Below are positions 28,834-36,562 of a stretch of DNA of 64,000 nucleotides, piece after piece. The position numbers and the translations under genes were made by a program. The first letter of the stretch is position 1, and the number at the start of each line of letters is the position of its first letter. The notes below the pieces were generated by a model. The model saw only the letters and a program-made list of their open reading frames with translations, searched no databases and was not told the DNA's origin. The DNA is from a virus: positions 62,001-126,000 of IMG/VR virus record IMGVR_UViG_3300020419_001178, one strand, 5' to 3'.

Positions 28834-30608
28834 TTAAGATAAAAAGCCTTACAGTAAAAAACTTTATGAGTGTGGGTAATCAAACCCAAGCAGTTGACTT
28901 TGATAAACAACAATTAACACTAGTTCTAGGAGAGAATCTTGATCAGGGTGGTGATGACATGGGATCAAGGAACGGCACTGGTAAGACAACTATTATAAAT
29001 GCCTTAAGCTATGCTCTATACGGACTAGCACTCACTAATATAAGAAGAAACAATCTAATCAATAAGACTAATAATAAAGGAATGTTGGTTACATTAACTT
29101 TTGAGAAAGATGGCACTAGCTATAAAGTAGAAAGAGGACGTGGTCCTAACTTATTGAAGTTTTTTATCAATGACCAAGAACAAGAATTAGTAGATGAAAG
29201 CCAAGGTGACAGTAGAAAAACACAAGAAACAATAAATGAATTGTTAGGCATGAGTCATAATATGTTTAAGCACATACTTGCTTTAAACACATATACAGAG
29301 CCTTTTTTAAGTATGAAGGTAAATGATCAAAAAGATATAATTGAACAACTTCTTGGTATTACTATTCTATCTGAAAAAGCAGAAACACTGAAAGAGAAAA
29401 TAAAACAAACAAGAGATTCGATTACTGAAGAAAACGCAAATATAAATGCTAGACAACAAAGCAATGACAGAATAAAAGAAACCATCGACAGTCTTAAAAT
29501 AAAACAAAGTGCCTGGGAGAGTAATAAAAAGACAAATCTTAAAAAACTTGAAAAAGGTATATCTGAATTAGAACATCTTGATGTAGATAGCGAACTTGAT
29601 AAACATGAAAAATTACAATCGTGGGAAGAATTAAATACAAAAATTACTACATTGAGAAAAGAAACAGCAACTCTTGATTCGACACTCTTAAGGGCAAATA
29701 AGTCTGTAGACAAAGTTAAAAAGGATATAGAAGAACTTGACAATGCTGTTTGTTATGCGTGTGGTCAGGAGCTACAGGAAGATAAAGTCAAAGAGATTGA
29801 AAACAAAAAAGCCAAAGAGCTTGAAGATGCTGAGACATATCAAAAAGAAATAAATGATAAACTAATTGAAGTTAATACAGAGTTGACAAATATCGGAGAT
29901 ATAAACGGTAGGCCGGATACGTTTTATGAAACGATAAAAGAAGTATATGATCACAAACAAAATGTAGCACAATTAAAACAGGCATTAGAAAATAGTAATA
30001 ACGAAACTGATCCTTATCAGGAACAAATAGAAGATCTAACTAAAACTGGAATCCAAGAAGTTGATTGGACTACAATCAACGCACTCAATGATCTAAAAGA
30101 ACATCAAGAGTTCTTACTAAAACTGTTAACAAACAAAGATAGTTTTATACGTAAAAAGATCATAGATCAAAACTTGGCATACTTGAACAACAGGCTCACT
30201 CATTATCTTGATAAGCTAGGACTTCCACATCAGGTTGTATTTCAAAATGACTTGAATGTTGAAATTACACAGCTTGGACAAGATCTTGATTTCGACAATC
30301 TTTCCAGAGGCGAGCGTAATAGATTAATACTTGGTATGAGTTTTGCTTTCAGAGATGTCTGGGAGAGCTTGTATCAAAATATTAACCTACTGTTCATCGA
30401 CGAGCTTGTTGATTCAGGTATGGATACTAGTGGTGTAGAGAATAGTTTAGCAATACTTAAAAAGATGGGTAGAGAACGTCATAAAAACGTTTATCTAATA
30501 TCGCACAAAGACGAACTTGTTGGTAGAGTTACACACGTATTAAAAGTAATTAAGGAAAACGGCTTTACATCATATGAAAATGACGTGGAAATATTTAATG
30601 AAAGATGA
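28830..30608 (+). CDS. 46: Recombination endonuclease subunit gp46 (Rad50/SMC-like ATPase)
   Basis: A 592-residue SMC-type ATPase. Walker A is GSRNGTGKTT near residues 45-54. Long coiled coils follow (about 180-300 and 315-440), split by a zinc-hook motif CYAC with Cys308 and Cys311. The ABC signature LSRGERNR is near 490, and Walker B (LLFIDEL) near 520. The architecture matches T4 gp46 (560) and Rad50. It partners gp47 for DNA end processing. It is translationally coupled by ATGA overlaps to gp47 upstream and to the SufE-like gene downstream, so all three are probably on one transcript from the promoter at 27774. Confidence 0.95.
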   Translation: MIKIKSLTVKNFMSVGNQTQAVDFDKQQLTLVLGENLDQGGDDMGSRNGTGKTTIINALSYALYGLALTNIRRNNLINKTNNKGMLVTLTFEKDGTSYKVERGRGPNLLKFFINDQEQELVDESQGDSRKTQETINELLGMSHNMFKHILALNTYTEPFLSMKVNDQKDIIEQLLGITILSEKAETLKEKIKQTRDSITEENANINARQQSNDRIKETIDSLKIKQSAWESNKKTNLKKLEKGISELEHLDVDSELDKHEKLQSWEELNTKITTLRKETATLDSTLLRANKSVDKVKKDIEELDNAVCYACGQELQEDKVKEIENKKAKELEDAETYQKEINDKLIEVNTELTNIGDINGRPDTFYETIKEVYDHKQNVAQLKQALENSNNETDPYQEQIEDLTKTGIQEVDWTTINALNDLKEHQEFLLKLLTNKDSFIRKKIIDQNLAYLNNRLTHYLDKLGLPHQVVFQNDLNVEITQLGQDLDFDNLSRGERNRLILGMSFAFRDVWESLYQNINLLFIDELVDSGMDTSGVENSLAILKKMGRERHKNVYLISHKDELVGRVTHVLKVIKENGFTSYENDVEIFNER

Positions 30609-31009
30609 TATTAGACAAGATTAAAAATCGTGGTGAAGAAATGGCTCCATTAGAAGGGCATGATAGATTACAGTATCTTATTGATATTGCTAGAGAAGTT
30701 CCTCCTTTAGGAGATGAAGATAAAATAGATGAAAATAAAATCAGAGGTTGTGCTAGTAATCTTTGGGTGCTAGGTAAAGTTAATAAAGATGGAACAATGT
30801 CATACAAACATGACGCAGATTCGTGGATAACAAAAGGAACTGCTAAAGTTTTAGTTGATTTGCTAGACGGTGAACATCGTAACGAAATAGCACAATTGAC
30901 TTTACAAAGTTTTGAAGGGTTAGGAATTAGAAATCTTTTAACAATGCAGAGACAAGTTGGTTTTGGCAGTTTAGTAGAACGTATGATAGGAATAGCAAAG
31001 AATGAATGA
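30605..31009 (+). CDS. SufE-like Fe-S cluster assembly protein
   Basis: A 134-residue protein with the full SufE/CsdE layout: RLQYLIDIAREVPPL (residues 21-35), ENKIRGCASNLWV with the sulfur-accepting Cys49, DSWITKGTAKVLVDLL in the middle and LGIRNLLTMQRQVGF near the end, close to cellular SufE (about 138). SufE takes persulfide sulfur from the desulfurase SufS and passes it to the SufBCD scaffold. Its place behind gp46 with an ATGA overlap makes it part of the replication/recombination transcript rather than a stray cargo gene. It probably acts as an auxiliary metabolic gene that supports host Fe-S assembly during infection; that role is inferred. Confidence 0.88.
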   Translation: MILDKIKNRGEEMAPLEGHDRLQYLIDIAREVPPLGDEDKIDENKIRGCASNLWVLGKVNKDGTMSYKHDADSWITKGTAKVLVDLLDGEHRNEIAQLTLQSFEGLGIRNLLTMQRQVGFGSLVERMIGIAKNE

Positions 31010-31202
31010 TGACATACATGACAAGCTAACCAAGGCCTATATGGCGTATTTTAAGGCTAATGAGGCATTTGAAGCAAGAAATTCAGTACGTACCCATAGA
31101 GAAACTAGAAAGTGGCTCCGTGAGATTCGATCTTTAGCAAAACAACGTATGGATGAAGTACATTATAAGCATAATTCCAAGAACGAGACACCAGAAGAAT
31201 AG
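31002..31202 (+). CDS. Small conserved phage protein, 66 aa
   Basis: A 66-residue, strongly charged, mostly helical protein (AYFKANEAFEARNSV, RETRKWLREIRSLAKQRMDEV). Its start lies inside the end of the SufE-like gene (8-base overlap), so it belongs to the gp47-gp46-SufE operon. The basic helix with repeated Arg/Lys suggests nucleic-acid or protein binding, but no function is known to me. The in-frame length, overlap and helical pattern support a real gene. Confidence 0.75.
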   Translation: MNDDIHDKLTKAYMAYFKANEAFEARNSVRTHRETRKWLREIRSLAKQRMDEVHYKHNSKNETPEE

Positions 31203-31220
31203 GCCAGGGTAAGTATCCAT

Positions 31221-31652
31221 ATGCTGTGGACTTATCAAGGTAAAGAAATTACAAAACTGCCAGAAGATATAGAAGGATTTGTATATCTAATTACAAATAA
31301 GACTAACAACAAAAAATATATAGGCAAAAAACTAGCCAAATTTAAGAAAACACGCCCACCACTCAAAGGCAAGAAGAACAAAAGACGAAGCAAAGTTGAA
31401 AGCGATTGGAAAGATTACTGGGGTTCCTCAGATCATCTTATCGCAGACGTACAACAACTAGGTGAAGAAAATTTTACTAGAGAAATATTATATCTATGTC
31501 AAACAAGAGGCTTAATGAGCTATTTAGAGGCTAAGGAACAATTTGACCGCAAAGTTCTGGAAACAGACGAATACTATAATGGTATTATCAATGTGCGGGT
31601 AGGTGGTTCAAAAATTCTTAAAGAACATTTATCAAAACTTAAGGCAATATAA
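31221..31652 (+). CDS. GIY-YIG family nuclease, 143 aa
   Basis: A single-domain GIY-YIG endonuclease. The first strand is GFVYLITNKT with KKYIGKK (residues about 20-37), a basic insertion follows (KKTRPPLKGKKNKRRSK) and the catalytic-type Glu lies in LMSYLEAKEQF (about 105). Members cut DNA and include homing enzymes (T4 Seg) as well as repair-like nucleases. There is no separate DNA-binding domain. It is the last gene of the plus-strand operon, and its stop codon directly abuts the structured segment starting at 31653. That leaves open whether it acts on, or mobilises with, that segment. Confidence 0.82.
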   Translation: MLWTYQGKEITKLPEDIEGFVYLITNKTNNKKYIGKKLAKFKKTRPPLKGKKNKRRSKVESDWKDYWGSSDHLIADVQQLGEENFTREILYLCQTRGLMSYLEAKEQFDRKVLETDEYYNGIINVRVGGSKILKEHLSKLKAI

Positions 31653-32063
31653 GGACGCTGTTTGATCGGGAAAGCTCGATCCGCTTTGAGGACATGGACA
31701 CCCATGTTCAGAATCTAGCGAGTCCACTAAACTGTTGCTCCAGAAAACTCCACGCAAAGGAACGAAGCGGGAGATAGCGGAGAATCCGCGAAGCGGTTGC
31801 GTTAGCAAAACCGGTTACGCAGATTTTACGTGATGTCGACGTAGGTTGGGAAAGGTCAGAGCCCATGGAGCAAGTCAAATACCTACTTCCGATCTCGGCT
31901 GTGCGAACTCACATGAAGCTTGGGATGATGGGACCTCGTGTAAGGTTCCGTCTGACTGAAACAATCTACATGAAACGTAAGTGCTTCGCACTTAATTCAA
32001 GTAAAATAACAGGTGTTTGAGCGAAAGCGATAACACGAATGATCGTTAGATCATTCCAATCCA
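31653..32063 (+). ncRNA. Candidate structured non-coding RNA, about 410 nt, no family recognised
   Basis: No convincing gene lies here. The segment is about 50-57% G+C while flanking genes are about one third G+C. Helices that can be read directly: GGACGCT (31653-31659) with AGC-ga-GTCC (31717-31725) enclosing two hairpins; 31690-31697 with 31702-31709 (8 bp including a G-U); CGGA/TCCG near 31780; 31930-31936 with 31943-31949 (7 bp including a G-U); long-range GTCAGA 31855-31860 with TCTGAC 31951-31956; a stem closed by GAAA at 32013-32036; and AATGATC-GTTA-GATCATT at 32038-32055. The G-U pairs favour the plus strand. There is no promoter of its own, so it would be the 3' part of the GIY-YIG transcript. 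Group I and II intron cores, RNase P and tmRNA signatures were looked for and not found. Confidence 0.6.
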
Positions 32064-32106
32064 ATGAGTACAATCATCACAGGGATCGTCACAAATGCCA
32101 AGACTG

Positions 32107-32292
32107 TTAATGAAGGTCAGGATCACGGCCAAATCCAGGTTTCACGCTACTAACTTCTACGGGAATGACTTTGAATTCAAAATGTGGTTCTGTATCACGT
32201 TTTGTGTTTATGTAGTAGTTGACTTCTTCCTGTGAATTAAGTTCCTCAATAACGTTACCCGCAGGGTCAACTATCTGATATCTAGTAATCAT
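32107..32292 (-). CDS. Small conserved phage protein, 61 aa
   Basis: A 61-residue acidic protein (ITRYQIVDPAGNVIEEL, then FKVIPVEVSSVKPGFGRDPDLH). The composition is balanced and protein-like. The C-terminal GFGRDPDLH type ending is, to my memory, recurrent among small proteins of marine T4-like phages; this should be checked. The gene is convergent with the GIY-YIG gene and the structured segment, and divergent from the gene at 32356. No strong ribosome site is visible. Function unknown. Confidence 0.65.
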   Translation of the reverse strand: MITRYQIVDPAGNVIEELNSQEEVNYYINTKRDTEPHFEFKVIPVEVSSVKPGFGRDPDLH

Positions 32293-32327
32293 ATAGATTA
32301 TTTAATAAGTAATTATGTCTTCAAATG

Positions 32328-32335
32328 TATAAATA
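32328..32335 (+). promoter_or_regulatory. Late promoter TATAAATA (perfect consensus)
   Basis: Exact T4 late consensus TATAAATA, 20 bases before the start codon of the 232-residue gene. It is the best late box in the window and identifies that gene as late. Confidence 0.8.
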
Positions 32336-32355
32336 TAATGGAATAGGAGTTATTG

Positions 32356-33054
32356 ATGAAGGTTTTAGACGTTTTAACAGAGTCCAAAAAAGTTAATGAA
32401 GGACCATTACGGTTCTTAAAGCGTACATTGGGTAAAAACACAGCTATGGGCAAGTCCGCACAGCTGGATGTAGAAATTGACAAAGAAGTAAAAAACATAT
32501 ACAAGGACTATGTCGCAGTAAGTAAACAAGATCCTAAGAAACAAGGAATGACTGTTGACAGTTTAAGTAGGTTTTTAGCGGCCAAAGGTTTTGTAAATAG
32601 TCCTAAAGAAGTAGTTGCCTTTATCAAACAAGACACAAGCCTAGCTAAAAAATTAGGCAGAGGTGCTGTAGCAGGCGGTAAAAAAACTATTGATGCTACC
32701 AAGAAAGGCGCAACTGCAGTAATAGATGCTGGTAAGAAAATCAAGCAGAAGATGGCTAGCAAGTCTACAGGGCTAACACCTGATCAACCTAATCTTCCAG
32801 GCATTGAATCCATGAGTGAATCAGTGTTGTTGGAACAGTCCATGTCAGGCTCGGAAGTAAAGAAAGTTATCAAACGTTTCGTACAGCAAGGCTTTCAAAA
32901 GCAACTGGGCGGAAGAGTACGTAAGAGTGCCTACGCAACTGACACGGGTGATAACATGATGCCAACTGATGACATCCAAACTGCTCTTGATACTTTGAGA
33001 AACGCTGGCTTTACAATAGACGACGAAAAGAAAAAGATCAAAGCCCCAGCTTAG
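32356..33054 (+). CDS. Putative late virion protein, 232 aa
   Basis: I chose ATG at 32356 rather than the in-frame TTG one codon earlier, because AGGAG at 32346-32350 is then correctly spaced. The protein starts MKVLDVLTESKK, has a middle region rich in Ala, Gly and Lys (GKKTIDATKKGATAVIDAG, about residues 112-130) and a C-terminal domain (EVKKVIKRFVQQGF, TDDIQTALDTLRNAGF). It is basic, with no membrane segment and no known motif. The perfect late promoter in front suggests an internal or DNA-associated head protein, but this is inference. Its stop overlaps the stop of the convergent gene at 33051. Confidence 0.75.
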   Translation: MKVLDVLTESKKVNEGPLRFLKRTLGKNTAMGKSAQLDVEIDKEVKNIYKDYVAVSKQDPKKQGMTVDSLSRFLAAKGFVNSPKEVVAFIKQDTSLAKKLGRGAVAGGKKTIDATKKGATAVIDAGKKIKQKMASKSTGLTPDQPNLPGIESMSESVLLEQSMSGSEVKKVIKRFVQQGFQKQLGGRVRKSAYATDTGDNMMPTDDIQTALDTLRNAGFTIDDEKKKIKAPA

Positions 33055-33272
33055 AAAAAAGGCTGTCCGGATTTTTTAGCAGTTTCTATATTTTCTTTAA
33101 TTAAATCATTTAACAGTTCTATGTCTTCTTTTGATAAGTCATAACTGTCTTCTACAGACAAGGATCCTCTCATCCACCAACACAGTCTATATAGACTGGC
33201 TTTAATTTGCTTTACCTCGCCTTCGAGGACCTTAACCTCGTTTTGGATTTTATCGAGTGACCATGTTAAGAT
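33051..33272 (-). CDS. Small conserved protein downstream of gp26, start codon uncertain
   Basis: An open minus-strand frame of about 70 codons encodes WSLDKIQNEVKVLEGE, YRLCWWMRGSLSV and LLNDLIKENIETAKKSGQPFF. The coiled-coil-like N-terminus and the CWWMRG motif look genuine. The oddity is the start: between the preceding in-frame TGA and the W codon (33263) there is no ATG, GTG or TTG. An ATG at 33264 is one frame off and meets TAA after four codons. The choices are a non-standard start near 33272, a +1 shift at the early stop, an indel error, or a start at the internal ATG at 33173 giving about 40 residues. It follows gp26 and is probably a baseplate-related accessory. Confidence 0.6.
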   Translation of the reverse strand: MLTWSLDKIQNEVKVLEGEVKQIKASLYRLCWWMRGSLSVEDSYDLSKEDIELLNDLIKENIETAKKSGQPFF

Positions 33273-34186
33273 CCGGAGCCGAAAAAATTGCTCTGATCAA
33301 ATGTAATCGGAACTTCGAAAGTTTCTGGAGCACCTGCTTTTATTTCATCTTCATCTGCCTGTATTGTTACAGGTTTAATATCAAAATTTGTTTTTTGTGC
33401 TTTGATACGATCAGATATTTGATTGAAAACAACTGCTTCACAGTTTTCCAAGAAGTCTTTCAAGTATGCTGGATTTGTTACAGCTTCGGTTTCACCATCG
33501 GGTTGTATAGATACAACGCTGTCAATTAAAACATTGATATTGATCTCAGTCAATTTTGTAAATGCTTTTTGGAATCTTGCTAACTTTACTCCTTGATCTA
33601 TATCATCGTTGTCTATTATCGAAAACACTCTCTGTTCTTCAAATGCTTTTACAGCTTGTTCAGTCTGTGTCTTGTAACTGATAGGTTTAATACCTACTGT
33701 GAAACCATCTATCTTATGTGAAGTTTCAAAATGTGCTGATTGAAGATGATCGTATATAGTTTGTAAACTATAAGCAAAATCTCTTACAATCTTTGTATTC
33801 GGAACAGTTGCTGAAATTTCAATAGTCTCGCCATATGTTGCCATTCTGATAGCAACTAGTAAAGTATCAAGATCAATTGAAGGACATTGCCAAGCATTTT
33901 TTATGTTTGGGACACAACTTTGTATTACATCAACTGTAGCTTGTCCATTCAATAACGCATCAGGTGTCTTGAACGTAATTTCATCCCTGGCTGTCATCGC
34001 ATAAACAGGAAGTTCCCCAGACTCTGGCATTTCAATACTGCCCTGTGGCCAGTAAGTTCCTTTGCTAGGCAGTTTAATGTAGATTTTTGGTTGTCGTAGG
34101 TGTTTCTTTAATGGGTTAACCTGAGGTTGCCCCATAGGAACACCAGTACCGCCGGGTGTCATTGGCGGAATAGTATTATCTACCAT
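33266..34186 (-). CDS. 26: Baseplate hub protein gp26-like
   Basis: A 306-residue protein. After a Pro/Gly-rich N-terminus it has the gp26-like core: KIYIKLPSKGTYWPQGSIE, GELPVYAMTARDEITFKTPD, ALLNGQATVDVIQSCVPNIK, and a helical middle. The family is a baseplate hub/assembly component of T4-like phages, larger here than T4 gp26 (208). AGGAG sits 8 bases before the ATG, and a CATAAATA late box is at 34227-34234. It is separated from the main baseplate block and placed divergently from the tape-measure gene. Confidence 0.78.
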   Translation of the reverse strand: MVDNTIPPMTPGGTGVPMGQPQVNPLKKHLRQPKIYIKLPSKGTYWPQGSIEMPESGELPVYAMTARDEITFKTPDALLNGQATVDVIQSCVPNIKNAWQCPSIDLDTLLVAIRMATYGETIEISATVPNTKIVRDFAYSLQTIYDHLQSAHFETSHKIDGFTVGIKPISYKTQTEQAVKAFEEQRVFSIIDNDDIDQGVKLARFQKAFTKLTEININVLIDSVVSIQPDGETEAVTNPAYLKDFLENCEAVVFNQISDRIKAQKTNFDIKPVTIQADEDEIKAGAPETFEVPITFDQSNFFGSGS

Positions 34187-34226
34187 GTTTATTTCTCCTG
34201 CTAAATAGTATGTAAGTCATACAGTA

Positions 34227-34234
34227 TATTTATG
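34227..34234 (-). promoter_or_regulatory. Late promoter CATAAATA before gp26
   Basis: Minus-strand CATAAATA, one base from consensus, 41 bases before the gp26 start, in the 75-base divergent region shared with the tape-measure gene. Confidence 0.6.
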
Positions 34235-34261
34235 GCTATTAATAATGTGAGTATATAATTC

Positions 34262-36553
34262 ATGGCAATGGTAACAGTTGAAATACCCGGAATAGGCGAA
34301 GTTGAAGCAAAAAATGCCGCTTCTGAGCAGACTTTAAAGGAAATTTTAAAGGCTGTAGGAGGTAGACGCATAGGAGCAGGAGCTGGAGGCTCTGCGGGTG
34401 GTGGTTTAGATAGCAGATTATCAGATAAAGATGTCAAAAACGTAAAAGCTCTTGGAGATGCTTCTGAGTACGCAAGTGGAGAAGTAACTTCTTTTGGTAA
34501 ACGATTAAAAGGCGTAGCTGGTAGTATCCTAAATCTACTTAACGCAACAATAAGTGGTACAATAGGAGCCGCAGTAAATCTTACATCAGAACTGATATCA
34601 GGTGGAAATCAATTAACAGATTTCAGTAAACACTTACCTATTCCAGGACTACAACAGTTTACAGGACTGATAGACAATCAAATAGAGCTGTTTAGAGATT
34701 TATCTCAAACAGGTGCGACCTTTGGTAACAACATGTTTGAAATTGTTCGTGTAGCAGGAAACGCAAGTATTCCGCTACAGGACTTTGCTACGTTGTTAGG
34801 ATCCAATGCTACACAGCTTAGACTATTCGGACCGTCAGTAGAAAGTGGTGCGAGGTCATTTGCTTCTCTTTCAAAAGAACTTAGACAAGGACAGCTTGGA
34901 CAGAGATTGTTAGCAATGGGCTTTACAACACAAGAACTGAACGAAGGCTTACTTTCTTTTAATGAAATAGTACATGTAACAGGTAGAGGACAGCGTATGT
35001 CCCAAGCTGATTTAATAAAAGGTACCGCGGCATATAGCATGGAACTTGATAAGATAGCAAAACTTACAGGTCAAAGTAGAAAAGAAATGATGAACGAGGC
35101 TCAAGCAAGAAGGAGAGATGTTAATGTACAAAATGCTCTTAGAAGATTGGGACCAGAATTTGAAAATGTTTTAAATCAGGCGTCAGCAGGTAGTAAAGGA
35201 CTTGCGGCGGCCTTGGTTGATTATTCTACAGGTACAGGACAAGATCCGTTGACACAGGGTTTGATGGCTCTTAGTGATACGTTTAGAAACGAAGGTAAAA
35301 ATATACAAAATATGACAGCTGAACAAAGACAGAATTTTGCTGTTGCTGTTGGAAAAGAAATTGAAGAAATGGAAAATACAGTAGGTCCGAGTGGTGTTAA
35401 AGCTCTAACTATGCAAGGCGAACTGATAGGCGAAGCATTGAATGTTGGCGCAGAACTTAGATTCCTTAAACAAACTACTGAAGGAGCCTCTAGTGCTGTG
35501 GATAAGGAACAGAAAGCAGTGGACATGGCAACTGAGAAAGTAGCTCAGTTTGGGGAAGTAGTTAACAATGTAAGAGGCAGATTACAGGTTGAGCTGTTAG
35601 ACAGTAATATTTTCCAAGACTTGAAAAATGGATTAGCAAGTATGTTACCCAATGTAGAAGAATCCAATGATCTATATGATAAAGCCAAAAAAGCTCTGTT
35701 GCCTTTTATCGATGAACTGAATAATGTTTGGACATGGTTAAAGACAGAGGGATACGACATGATGGAAAATGCGTTTAAAAAGACTTGGGACTGGATGTCA
35801 GGACCTGGATTACAGATGGTTAAAGATTATTCTAAAATGGCTTATGATTGGTTTAGTGGAATTGATTTTGAAGGAATTAAAAACGACTTTTTAGCTGGAT
35901 GGGAAAAAGTTAAGAAATTCTTCGCAGGGTTTGATCTTGATGCTATAAAATTAAAGTTCGATAATGCCATGAAGAAGCTCGAGAACATGATGCCTGATAT
36001 TCCGTCCATAGACGAAATAAAAACATCAATGAAAGCGGCACTTAAAAAATTAACCGATGCTATCCCAGGACCGCAAGATATTAAAGACGCATTGACTGAC
36101 CTTAAAAATGAGTTTGTACAGGATATGAAAGAGCTAATTGATTATCTGTTTACTCAATTAAGGAAAGTGGTAGACGAGTATCTTGTAAATCCAGCCAAAG
36201 CAGTAATCGAAAAAGGCGAAGAAATAGTCCAAGACACCAAAGACCTAGCAATAGAAACTAAAGATAAAGTAGTTTCAGGAGTCGGGGCTTTAAAAGACAA
36301 AGCAGGAGAAACGTACCAAAATACCAAAAACGCAGTTAAAAACTTTTTAGGTTTTGGAGATAAAGATCCTGTTGTACCACCACCTACAGGTATGTCTCCA
36401 GGAGCAATGGGCGGAAAAGTCAATACGACGCCGGACGATGGTGCACTTCAGTTAAATATAACGATGGAGAAACAACTAAAAGTACTAACAGATATTGACA
36501 GACACGTCAAAGAAAATGGAAGATATGGTAATCTTTTGGATGGTATAAATTAA
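34262..36553 (+). CDS. Tail tape-measure protein (gp29-like)
   Basis: A 763-residue, mainly helical protein. A Gly-rich stretch (AGAGGSAGGGL) near residue 45 is followed by a hydrophobic helix region (about 75-120, GSILNLLNATISGTIGAAVNL) typical of tape measures, then long helices and a coiled-coil C-terminal half (about 430-720, many DWxxx and K/E-rich repeats). Tape measures set tail length and leave the tube at injection. It is longer than T4 gp29 (590). It sits immediately before the portal gene. There is no clear Shine-Dalgarno sequence before ATG 34262, and a second ATG is two codons later. The assignment rests on fold pattern and context. Confidence 0.6.
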   Translation: MAMVTVEIPGIGEVEAKNAASEQTLKEILKAVGGRRIGAGAGGSAGGGLDSRLSDKDVKNVKALGDASEYASGEVTSFGKRLKGVAGSILNLLNATISGTIGAAVNLTSELISGGNQLTDFSKHLPIPGLQQFTGLIDNQIELFRDLSQTGATFGNNMFEIVRVAGNASIPLQDFATLLGSNATQLRLFGPSVESGARSFASLSKELRQGQLGQRLLAMGFTTQELNEGLLSFNEIVHVTGRGQRMSQADLIKGTAAYSMELDKIAKLTGQSRKEMMNEAQARRRDVNVQNALRRLGPEFENVLNQASAGSKGLAAALVDYSTGTGQDPLTQGLMALSDTFRNEGKNIQNMTAEQRQNFAVAVGKEIEEMENTVGPSGVKALTMQGELIGEALNVGAELRFLKQTTEGASSAVDKEQKAVDMATEKVAQFGEVVNNVRGRLQVELLDSNIFQDLKNGLASMLPNVEESNDLYDKAKKALLPFIDELNNVWTWLKTEGYDMMENAFKKTWDWMSGPGLQMVKDYSKMAYDWFSGIDFEGIKNDFLAGWEKVKKFFAGFDLDAIKLKFDNAMKKLENMMPDIPSIDEIKTSMKAALKKLTDAIPGPQDIKDALTDLKNEFVQDMKELIDYLFTQLRKVVDEYLVNPAKAVIEKGEEIVQDTKDLAIETKDKVVSGVGALKDKAGETYQNTKNAVKNFLGFGDKDPVVPPPTGMSPGAMGGKVNTTPDDGALQLNITMEKQLKVLTDIDRHVKENGRYGNLLDGIN

Positions 36554-36562
36554 GGATTTAAT

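Noticed and set aside
31540-31582. Sigma-70 promoter for the structured segment (TTGACC ... TATAAT)
   Set aside because: Spacing of about 26 bases between the two boxes is far from the 17 used elsewhere in this genome.
31865-32020. A 51-codon open frame (starting MEQVKYLLPIS) inside the structured segment, open upstream to about 31777
   Set aside because: No ribosome site, codon use unlike the phage, no recognisable protein pattern, and the bases are better explained by helices. Kept only as an alternative to the RNA interpretation.
31653-32063. Group I or group II intron, RNase P RNA, tmRNA, SRP RNA
   Set aside because: I could not find the P7 (R/S) elements, a domain V hairpin, the conserved RNase P core, a tRNA-like acceptor with T loop and a tag frame, or the SRP core. 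A covariance search would settle this.
32064-32153. Plus-strand 29-codon frame MSTIITGIVTNAKTVNEG...
   Set aside because: Overlaps the more convincing minus-strand 61-residue gene, has no ribosome site and no promoter. Not excluded as a small peptide.
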